The notes under the pieces are model-generated. The model did no database searches and was not told the origin of the DNA. It worked only from the letters and a program-made list of their open reading frames with translations. DNA of 64,000 nucleotides from Echinometra lucunter (lineage: Eukaryota > Echinodermata > Echinoidea > Camarodonta > Echinometridae). Of the stretch, positions 56,480-64,000 are shown one piece after another. The DNA is taken from the NCBI GenBank assembly GCA_029962745.1, contig CM057161.1, positions 8,310,357-8,374,356 of the forward strand, given 5' to 3'. Position 1 is the stretch's first letter. Each line of letters opens with the position of its first letter. The position numbers and the translations under genes are program-made.

Positions 56480-58165
56480 AAATACTTTTCGACTGCTTTT
56501 GAATCATAATATCCACAAATAAATTTACAACTCAAATACTGACGTAATTTAAACTTAGAATTCATCCATAACGCTTTGGCAACAGCTGTAACTCTTGTTT
56601 CTTTCCAGAACTTTTTAATAAAATCTTTATAAATAACATACTATGCAAAATTAATAAACATACACAAATTATCAATTTCAACTTCTGTCTCAAAAATATA
56701 ACAAATCATTCGTTCAATAATTTTCCAAAATACCTTGACTCTTTTACATTCAAATAACATATGCATTGTCGTCTCTTGACATTTACAAACATTACATTGA
56801 TTATTACATACTATATTCCACTTGAACAGATTGTCTTTTCATGGTAATATACTATGGAAAAGCTTAAAATTAAATTGCTTGATTCTGTTATCTTTTATGA
56901 ACATAAATTTCAAAAGCATAATTTTATTCCAGTCAAGACGAAAAATGTTGCAAAACCAATAAATGAAATGAAATGAAATGAAATGAAAAGATCATCTCGT
57001 AATTTAAAATAATCCATCCAAAAGTAGGACAAATATGGCTCTGTTTGTTTCAGTTTAACGAATAGATTATTATATTGTTTGGCTTTCATAGATCTAATAT
57101 TAATTAAATCACCAGAAGAAATTTCGAACAAATCTTCTGGATAATACTCAGTGTACTGAATATATTTTGTTTTATTTAACCAGATTATCGGAAACGCCTT
57201 TTTCAGTTTTGAGAACTCAAAATGACTTAACAAATTTCTTGCTTCAGTAATATTTAAAATATCACTGATTTCTTTCCAACAACCGTCTGTTATTATTTGT
57301 TTAACATTCATTATACCAAAATCAATCCATCTTTTAAAGAACAACATTTTGTTAGCATATTTGATATTAATGTTATTCCAAATGATTTGATTTCCAATGT
57401 CATGTACTTTCAAAATATTAATGAATCGAAGATTCGCCCATACACGTAAGAAATCCAAATAAAACTGTGGTAATTTCTGTTTTCTACATAAGCAAATCAG
57501 ATCTTGTACATTACAATTGAATCTTAGCCATAAAGGAAATCCACCTATCTTGTTTGTCCAATAAGAAAAAACAGCCTTCCAAGCTCCCTCAATATCACTT
57601 TAAAAATTTACAATCCATGATAAGCACAAGAGCGTTAAATTTTGATTCAGTGTCAACCATTCCCAGTGCCCCCGTTTAACACCTGGTTTATACATACTGA
57701 CCTTTTAACTCTGTCCCTCTTTGAATGCCATAAAAAGGAATACATTAGTTTGTTCAACTCTTTGATCATATATTTGAGAACGTTTACTACTGTAGCAATG
57801 TAAACAAATTGCGATGCAACTAAGCTTTTCAATATTGTCACTTTTCCAAAATATGTTAAATTGCCATTTCCATAAATTCAAAATGTGGGTTTTTTTTCGC
57901 CGTTCTTCCTTTCAAATTTAGTCCCTCTACTTCTTCATAGTTTTTACCTACACACACCCCTAAACATTTTACCGGTTGGTCTGTAAAGTTTACATCTTCT
58001 AACTCAATTGTATCACATAATGTCATAATATCTGATTTATTCCAGTTTACAGTCGGACCTGCTATTTGTCCAAACGTATTAACTTCAGACATTACATATC
58101 TCATTGAAAGGGGAGATTCTACAAATATAATTGTGTCATCTGCATAACAATAATAATAAATAAAC
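56480..58165 (-). pseudogene. 5'-truncated LINE in the RING-UBL intron
   Basis: Starts abruptly beside a (GAT)n tract with an intact RT box CYADDTIIFVE, then QIAGPTVNWNKSDIM and VKCLGVCVGKNYEEVEGLNL. Downstream frames (57841-57653, 57458-56910) carry thumb/C-terminal segments such as SLVASQFVYIATVVNVLKYM, NKLMYSFLWHSKRDRVKR and FEFSKLKKAFPIIWLNK, with a C-x-C-x...H...C-like end near 56780. Several frameshifts and stops make it inactive. Same orientation as the host gene. Confidence 0.7.
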
Positions 58166-58173
58166 AATAATAG

Positions 58174-58216
<43 letters not shown>

Positions 58217-58643
58217 AATGATGAAGGATGATAATGATTATAATGAAAATAATATTCATCATCATGTAAATAATATTAAAATATGATAAACAACACCGGA
58301 AAAATTTTGCCAAACATATATAAATGTTACCTTTTTACTTAAAGTGAGTACAATTCATGTACGCTCGGTAAACTTTGACCTTTGACATTGTTAAAAATTT
58401 CTCCAATGTTGGGTAAGCATTGCGGAATTATTTTTTCATTTTTAAAACTTTTTTTTTATTTAACCCAGCCTATTTTTTTGTGCACTGACAATTCACAGAG
58501 CTAGTAAATAAAAATAACAGTGGTGATGATGATAACAATGATGATGATGATGATGATGATGATGATGGTAATGATAATACTGGCAATCATCATCATCATA
58601 TTGATAAACAATAATAATAATGATAATATTCACAATAATAGTC

Positions 58644-58682
<39 letters not shown>

Positions 58683-58690
58683 TAATAGTT
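58165..58690. repeat. (GAT)n and (AAT)n microsatellites
   Basis: GATGATGATG runs at about 58168-58222 and 58525-58566, and AATAATAAT at about 58640-58682, within an AT-rich intron segment. Frames of poly-Met, poly-His or poly-Ile over these are artefacts. Confidence 0.85.
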
Positions 58691-59054
58691 GAAAAATATA
58701 TGATGGACCATAGACAGATAATTAGGGAGTGGAATGAGGTACAGTGCTCTTCAATAAATGTTGCACGTAAAGTCGAGCAAATTAGGAAATTGATTTTGAT
58801 GAGGGATGAAAGGGATGAATCCTTTTTAAGCCTGTGTAAATGTAAAAAAACTGATTGACTTTCTTTGTCTGGGTTATTTTTTTTCTCCTTCTTTAACTGT
58901 ATCTCTGTAGGTGTACTATTTATTCATATGCTGAATACGCTTTCTTTTTATGGTTTGTTCTTTGTATGTAAATTTATGTATATATTTTTTGTTTGTAAAT
59001 ATTTTTAAATGTGCTGTTTTATGCGAATAAAGAATAAACTGAAATTGAAATTGA

Positions 59055-59055
<1 letters not shown>
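58690..59055 (+). repeat. LINE 3' end (ORF2 tail, UTR and ACTGAAATTGAAATTG tail)
   Basis: A short frame (IIREWNEVQCSSINVARKVE, ending KCKKTD) resembles the last residues of a LINE ORF2. It is followed by about 170 bp of UTR and GAATAAAGAATAAACTGAAA with TTGAAATTGAAA, then an (AAT)n tract. It is opposite in orientation to the RING-UBL gene in whose intron it lies. Confidence 0.55.
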
Positions 59056-59086
<31 letters not shown>

Positions 59087-59275
59087 TAATAATGATAATA
59101 ATAATAATGATAATAATAATAATAATAATGATAATAATAATAATAACGATAATAATAATAATAATAGTAATATAATGATAATGATAATAATGATAATAAT
59201 AATAATGATAATAATAATAATGATAATAATAATAATAGTAATAATAATCATCATAATAATAATAATAAGAAGAAG
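59056..59275. repeat. (AAT)n/(GATAAT)n microsatellite
   Basis: About 210 bp of AATAATAATGATAAT-type repeats, then AGAAGAAGAAG. Probably seeded by the tail of the adjacent LINE 3' end. Confidence 0.85.
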
Positions 59276-59396
59276 AACTTAGGAAGGAGAAGAAAAGATG
59301 GAGAAGGTGATGATCATGATGATGAAGAAGAAGAAGAAGGGGAAGAGGAAGAGGAAACAAGGAAGTGCTCGATCCATGAAGACCACCTTCCCTCCC

Positions 59397-59962
59397 TTAA
59401 AAGAGAATAAAACCCGGGGGGAAATATTTTAATGAAAAGAGAGGATAGAAGAATTTTTTTAAAAAAAGTTCTATTAAAATCTGTAGTTGCGAAATGAGAA
59501 AGTTATGAAAGTTTGAAAAGTCTCCCTTTACTTTCTTTGGCGATCCTCAAATTGGCAATGTTACTTCAAAATGGTAGGTTTGGAAGGACAGCTCTCCTTA
59601 TGTGTACACAAAATTTCTTTTCTTTTTCCGTATTATCTCTCAAGGTGCAGCTTGTCTCTTTCTTATAGCTCAAGATATATCATGGGAAAATATATTTAAC
59701 ACAGCAGCATCTTTAGAGGTAATGGACAAAATATGAAATTTTGTGTATAAAACATATTGAGAGTGGCTTCTAAACTTGCCATTTTGAAGCAACATTGCCA
59801 TTTTGAGGATCGCCATAGAAAGTACATCGAAACTTTTCAAACGTTCATAACTTTCTCATTTCGTAGCCGATTATGATGGAACTTTAAAAAATAACAAACT
59901 GCTTCTCTCTATCCTCTCTTTTCATTAAAATGGATATTTCCCCAGGGTTTCATTCCCCTTTG
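59397..59962. mobile_element. TTAA-type MITE, copy 2
   Basis: TTAA at 59397, then AAGAGAATAAAACCC and the GGGGAAATATTTTAATGA segment. The right end is CCCCAGGGTTTCATTCCCCT with TTGA in place of TTAA. The interior repeats the AAATTGGCAATGTTACTTCA blocks of the MITE at 21197-21785. It lies in the RING-UBL intron near exon 1. Confidence 0.7.
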
Positions 59963-60013
59963 AGCGATCGATCTTCACGTTCAGGTGTTATTGCGGTTCA
60001 AACAGTCACCTAC

Positions 60014-60167
60014 CGTTAATGGCTACCAGCTCCTGCAGACATGCTAGGCAGTAGGTATGGCCACATGAAAGGTCTCTGGCGTCTTTCAAGGTGCCATGAC
60101 AGATCGGGCAGTTCAAGTTCTCCACGAGTTTGGCATACATTGATTTTAGGTCCTCATGACTATCCAT
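60014..60167 (-). CDS. RING-UBL gene, exon 1 (start and most of the RING)
   Basis: ATG at 60167 opens MDSHEDLKSMYAKLVEN, then LNCPICHGTLKDARD, LSCGHTYCLACLQEL and VAIN, with one base left before the donor GTAGGT. It provides six of the eight RING zinc ligands (C-x2-C, C-x-H-x2-C-x2-C); exon 2 supplies the last pair. The split Gly codon joins in phase to exon 2 across a 3,778-bp intron. The start matches those of the paralogues (MDTRRALKTICEE, MDIRGILKTICAE), supporting this ATG. The intron position falls exactly where the other two copies are continuous (KGW). Confidence 0.85.
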
Positions 60168-60169
60168 TG

Positions 60170-61000
60170 TGGTTGGCTGCAATTTTGTATCCTGATACTA
60201 TTGATGTAATGCTGTTAGGCAGAAAGTCTTCCAAAAGTCTTCCAAATGCCGTTCTACCTGGTTGACATACCATACATGGTAGATGCACGTATCGAACAGC
60301 TAGTATTAGGCCTAGTAATGAAATGGTTTTCCCCATGCCTTTATGATGATTTCTCTACATGTGGGATTCCCCATGCACATACATGTGTTGCGAAATGTCT
60401 CCTGTCTGTTCGTTGGATGGATGAAATAGACCCTGAACAGGGGCATTATATTATTGCCGGTTGACACAGCTAGAGTAAGAGAGAGATATAATTTAGCGAG
60501 AGAATAAGTGAGAGAGAGAGACGGGGGGGGGGGAATTTGTGTGGAGAAAATCAATGTGGGGATGCCCCCCTCCCCCACGATCGACACCCTAACTAGTACC
60601 TACAATGGTGCATTTTGTTACTGTTGTTTATGTTTTGTGGTTGTTTTGTTGCCAAATTTCCATTGTGAATAAGCGAGACTGTTGGTTAAATGTTGGTCGA
60701 TTTTAACCCCCATAAATAATATACTTCGAGCCCTCCCTGTAAGCTACTTTCAGAGGGATAATGAAATGGTGAAATGACTCGATTTTTATACTAGCCCTTT
60801 TTACTTCAACTTAAAATAGGCATTTACTTTCATCTTGTACTTCAGTAAAGGCAATTAAAATGAAACCGTGATTAACCCATGCATACATAGCAAAACACAC
60901 GGCGTTGTAGCAGACTGTACCAACGTCATGAACAATTGCTTTGAGGTGTGAAGTTTCAAAGGTCAACATGTATGGAAAAGAGAATGAGGAGATAACAAGG
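60170..61000. other. Intergenic region between divergent RING genes
   Basis: No gene is recognised. GAGAGAGA and G-run/C-run sequence lies at about 60480-60570. From about 60740 on, the sequence is the inverted counterpart of 50380-50600, part of the duplicated 5' flank of the RING-UBL copies. Confidence 0.45.
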
Positions 61001-61006
61001 GCGGCT

Positions 61007-61016
61007 GGGAATCCCC
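61007..61016 (+). promoter_or_regulatory. kappaB-like site upstream of the RING copy
   Basis: GGGAATCCCC matches the NF-kappaB consensus GGGRNWYYCC and lies 59 bp upstream of the ATG. GATATATGGCA directly downstream (61017-61027) is TATA-like. The same pair occurs in the paralogue's promoter at 50322-50345. Confidence 0.5.
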
Positions 61017-61074
61017 GATATATGGCACAGTAAATGCATTTTCACTTATTAGACATGCTGGATAGTGAAACAAA

Positions 61075-61488
61075 ATGGATATCCGAGGAATCTTGAAAAC
61101 AATTTGTGCAGAACTTGAGGACTGTTTGTCATGTCCAATTTGTCACGATGAGTACCCTAGAGATCTGCCATGTGGACACACGTTCTGCCTGTCTTGTTTG
61201 GAAGAATACGCTGGGTCCAAGGGCTGGAGGAGGACGACAGTCGAGTGTTGTCTCTGCCAGAGAAAGAGCAGGCTACCCCCTGGTGGTATGACGGACCTTC
61301 CGCAGAACTTCAGGCTCAAATCCATCGCAGAGAGAATGAAAAGATGGCAGGAGTTAGCCGAATCTGCCACCAAACATGGTTTGGACAGGCACTTCGGATC
61401 CGAAAACCCCGAAGACAGAGTAGCAGCGGATTCTGCATCGTCGCCTGACATGTCCGAACGGACCCAGTCCCCCGGACTTTCATCATAG
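61075..61488 (+). CDS. RING-finger protein, UBL-less truncated copy
   Basis: An open frame of 137 aa, close to the 49519-50287 copy over its RING half: CLSCPICHDEYPRDLPCGHT, FCLSCLEEYAG, ECCLCQRKSRLPPGG and PQNFRLKSIAERMKRWQELA. Two residues are missing between ligands 2 and 3 (a 6-bp deletion relative to the paralogue), still within the range RING loops allow. It ends SPGLSS then TAG, where the paralogue continues into its UBL. The bases after the stop (61489-61760) are unrelated to the UBL-coding segment. Homology to the paralogue's downstream flank resumes near 61765, so the UBL was replaced rather than just frameshifted. It may be a RING-only protein or a dying copy. It lacks the intron of the 55766-60167 gene. 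Confidence 0.75.
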   Translation: MDIRGILKTICAELEDCLSCPICHDEYPRDLPCGHTFCLSCLEEYAGSKGWRRTTVECCLCQRKSRLPPGGMTDLPQNFRLKSIAERMKRWQELAESATKHGLDRHFGSENPEDRVAADSASSPDMSERTQSPGLSS

Positions 61489-61764
61489 GTATGATACGTA
61501 TGGTACTTCGGGAGTTGAGCATGCGTATGGTAATCCATGTCAGCTTATAGCACACGTATGCTCAGTAGAATACCATGGGTATGCGATACCCTGACGTGTG
61601 ATAATAGCATGCGCGTGCTTAACACCCGAATCGCGCTCGCTGATACGTCAATTAGCTCATGTAAGATTAAGATTAGCTTACGTAAGGTTGCTGCAGTATA
61701 CGTAATGTTGCTGGAGCATACGTCAGCTAGCTGGCGTTAATGGCAGGGATGGCCTTCCATAATA
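61489..61764. other. Replacement segment where the paralogue has its UBL
   Basis: Rich in short palindromes and CGTATG/TACGTAA steps (GATACGTATGGTAC, AGCATGCGTATGG, TTAGCTTACGTAAGG). It shows no similarity by eye to the 49519-49870 UBL-coding sequence. Origin unknown, possibly a small transposon remnant. Confidence 0.45.
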
Positions 61765-61879
61765 TACTAGTATGAGTCGTGTTATGGAAAGTAGTGACTA
61801 GTGTGCCATAATGAACTACGTGAGCAGTCAGGTATAAATCATCTGTTATATCTCTTAACAGAATATGATATGTCTAATA

Positions 61880-62065
61880 ATATACAAATAATGAATGTTT
61901 ATGAGTGCAATGGACAGAATATTTCATGAGGTGAAAGATGAAATGATCCATTCCATGAGGCGCAGCTGCGCCTCGTGGAATGGATCAATAATTTCATCTT
62001 TCACAGAATGAAATATTCTTTCCATTGCACGAATGAAAAGACATTCATTATTTGTTTTATATGAC
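61880..62065. repeat. Near-perfect long palindrome
   Basis: Centred on AGCT at about 61964-61967. GATCCATTCCATGAGGCGC is followed by its complement GCGCCTCGTGGAATGGATC, and the arms continue outward through AAAGATGAAAT, GAAATATTC, CCATTGCA and ACAAATAATGAATG-type pairs to about 90 bp per side. Non-coding hairpin, probably a small foldback MITE. Confidence 0.8.
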
Positions 62066-62269
62066 ACCTAAAATAGATCAATTGCAATAAATCAATTTAG
62101 CGCTATACGCTAGCTCGCTGTTCGTGGTGCACACTGCAAACGCAAGCGTTTTACGTACGTATCGTGCCGGGCTCTCGGCATTCGTGCAATGGAACAAATC
62201 GTATGGATCCGAGATTGCACGGTAAATGGAGCCACAATTGCACGAATGATGACGTCATAGTGCAATGGG

Positions 62270-62580
62270 ACAAATGATCAATATCAAACAACCAATCAAA
62301 TGACCTGGATCTATTTAGGTGTGGTATAATATGGAATATGACACCTCTCATAATGGAATATGATACCATTGGAATATCATATGTCTCATAATGGAACATA
62401 CTGTCTCATAATGCAACATAATTTTTTATAATCATGATAATGGAAGATATATTTCTCAGGCTCATAATCGAACATGATATTTCTCATGGTGGAATATGAA
62501 TAGCTCATAATGGAACAAGATATTTCTGCTAATGGAATATGATTATGTCTCATAGTGGAACATGATACGTCTCATGATGG
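62270..62580. repeat. 22-bp minisatellite, inverted counterpart
   Basis: Units of GAACATGATATGTCTCATAATG and variants, the reverse complement of the 48530-49445 minisatellite, lie on the 3' side of the plus-strand RING copy as in the other duplicate. Confidence 0.75.
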
Positions 62581-62661
62581 CCAAATACTTCGAGCCCCCC
62601 CCCCCCCCTCTCCCTGCGCGCACGCGCATATATATATATATTTTTTTACACTGGAGTTCTG

Positions 62662-63161
62662 NNNNNNNNNNNNNNNNNNNNNNNNNNNNNNNNNNNNNNN
62701 NNNNNNNNNNNNNNNNNNNNNNNNNNNNNNNNNNNNNNNNNNNNNNNNNNNNNNNNNNNNNNNNNNNNNNNNNNNNNNNNNNNNNNNNNNNNNNNNNNNN
62801 NNNNNNNNNNNNNNNNNNNNNNNNNNNNNNNNNNNNNNNNNNNNNNNNNNNNNNNNNNNNNNNNNNNNNNNNNNNNNNNNNNNNNNNNNNNNNNNNNNNN
62901 NNNNNNNNNNNNNNNNNNNNNNNNNNNNNNNNNNNNNNNNNNNNNNNNNNNNNNNNNNNNNNNNNNNNNNNNNNNNNNNNNNNNNNNNNNNNNNNNNNNN
63001 NNNNNNNNNNNNNNNNNNNNNNNNNNNNNNNNNNNNNNNNNNNNNNNNNNNNNNNNNNNNNNNNNNNNNNNNNNNNNNNNNNNNNNNNNNNNNNNNNNNN
63101 NNNNNNNNNNNNNNNNNNNNNNNNNNNNNNNNNNNNNNNNNNNNNNNNNNNNNNNNNNNNN
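62662..63161. other. Assembly gap (500 N)
   Basis: Exactly 500 N. The left edge (TTTTACACTGGAGTTCTG) matches 50636-50654 and the right edge (CATGTTGACCTTTTAAACTT) matches about 50382-50400, both parts of the RING-UBL 5' flank. The gap therefore interrupts further duplicated material. Confidence 0.99.
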
Positions 63162-63300
63162 CCATACATGTTGACCTTTTAAACTTCACACCTCTAAACA
63201 GTTGTTCATGACGTGTACAGTCTGCTACAATGCCGTGTGTTTTGCTATGTATGTATGGGTTAATCACGGTTTCATTTTAATTGCCTTATCTGTTAGCAGT
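63162..63300 (-). repeat. Duplicated 5' flank of a RING-UBL copy
   Basis: CATACATGTTGACC, then CTTCACACCTC, GTTCATGACGT, CTACAATGCCGTGTGTTTTG and GGTTAATCACGGTTTCATTT are the reverse complement of 60850-60985 upstream of the plus-strand copy, and parallel 50382-50510. By analogy another RING-UBL 5' end, minus strand, may lie in the adjacent gap. Confidence 0.6.
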
Positions 63301-63385
63301 GTTGTAGCCAAGGCCCAAACCCTCAAGGCCCAAGCCAAGGCATGAAACCTCAAGGTCAAGGCCAAGGCCAAGGCATTAATAAAGA
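63301..63385. repeat. CAAGGC hexamer-type low-complexity repeat
   Basis: AGCCAAGGCCCAAACCCTCA, CAAGGTCAAGGCCAAGGCCA and similar steps repeat over about 85 bp. No coding or structural role is evident. Confidence 0.6.
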
Positions 63386-63389
63386 TATG

Positions 63390-64000
63390 AAGGAGAATCA
63401 TGCATGCACAAAAAAGCATTAAGAGTGATGTTTATTCTGAAGTCAATTTAGTACCTGTTACAAGCAAAAGAGGCATTACCTTTGACTCTACCCAACATGT
63501 ATTTGGATTAGAGCAAATATGTATCGAAATGACTTCCCACAGGACAGTGATTTTTTTTTAAAGTTATAACACTATCAAGCCTGAAGTGGCACTTACACTG
63601 ATACCAAATGTACACCTGTACAGTGAAGAATTTTTATTTTGTTTGTTTTCTATTGCCGTGTCTGAACTACGTCTTTTTGTAAAATAATTTTGTAAAGTTT
63701 TTCCTAGTTCCACTTCACTTCAGAGCAAGAAGCAGATGCTCAATGTGCAGATGCGTGAATTTACATAGTTATGGCTTAAGATAATTACAGATAAAAGCGT
63801 TTGACATGAGAAGGCATAATACCATGAAACATAAACTTCAATGCTCAAGTCTTTAACATCGGAACAGTCTTTAAAAGTTTCTCCTTCCTGGAAACCAGAG
63901 TAAAAAATACATCCTGCACTGTACAAAAGGTGAAACAAAAACTACTATAAACTCTGTCTCCATCTAACATTTGCTAGACTTTATTAAAGTTAAAAAAAAA
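63390..64000. other. No gene recognised
   Basis: AT-rich sequence with a T run at about 63552 and an A run at the window edge. The longest frame (63938-63720, minus) has no recognisable features. Confidence 0.3.

Noticed and set aside
58493..59360. Poly-Met, poly-Ile, poly-Tyr/Leu frames
   Set aside because: Microsatellite translations with no coding support.
62543..63267. Long frames spanning the third N gap
   Set aside because: Undetermined residues; flanking parts are minisatellite and promoter-type sequence.

Overview
This is a eukaryotic, intron-rich and repeat-dense window, most likely from an echinoderm and probably a sea urchin. The evidence is a ZU5 plus Death-domain gene with canonical GT/AG introns, several families of non-LTR retrotransposon fragments, a Penelope-like element, and a foldback transposon with inverted arms of tandem 15-bp repeats like the TU elements described from Strongylocentrotus. 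The species assignment is inference. There are no bacterial operons, CRISPR arrays or rRNA genes. Three runs of exactly 500 N (41441-41940, 52160-52659, 62662-63161) are assembly gaps of unknown true size.

Layout. 1-27.4 kb is almost entirely mobile-element sequence: a 7.4-kb inverted-repeat structure enclosing a TU-like foldback element and nested 8-bp-TSD (hAT-like) elements, decayed LINEs at 6, 7.5-9, 14 and 23 kb, and two copies of a 1.7-kb and larger repeat (10 and 15-18 kb) with further insertions inside the second copy. 27.4-43.5 kb holds one plus-strand gene whose recognised exons (27474, 31954, 33394, 41405, 42336, 43205) join in phase to give ZU5, linker and C-terminal Death domain. 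Its long introns carry a TTAA-flanked element, a small foldback element, a Penelope-like element with inverted terminal arms and another large inverted repeat. 44-49 kb is LINE 3' sequence, a 185-bp tandem array, a MITE and a 22-bp minisatellite.

49.5-63.3 kb holds a small family of RING-finger / ubiquitin-like-domain genes. The gene at 55766-60167 (minus) has two exons and appears intact (about 207 aa). Its C-terminal domain aligns to ubiquitin over exactly 76 positions without a gap and ends in GlyGly, followed by an 11-residue tail. The copy at 49519-50287 (minus) is intronless and carries a one-base excess in a C7 run between RING and UBL. The copy at 61075-61488 (plus) keeps only the RING part because its UBL segment has been replaced by unrelated sequence. 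The two intronless copies lie in an inverted segmental duplication, each with an upstream kappaB-like site and a downstream minisatellite. Further copies of the same flanks abut the gap at 62.6 kb.

How the genes might work together. A ZU5/Death-domain adaptor beside a local expansion of RING E3-type genes with kappaB-like promoter motifs would fit an innate-immune or cell-death signalling neighbourhood. That link is inference from domains and motifs only.
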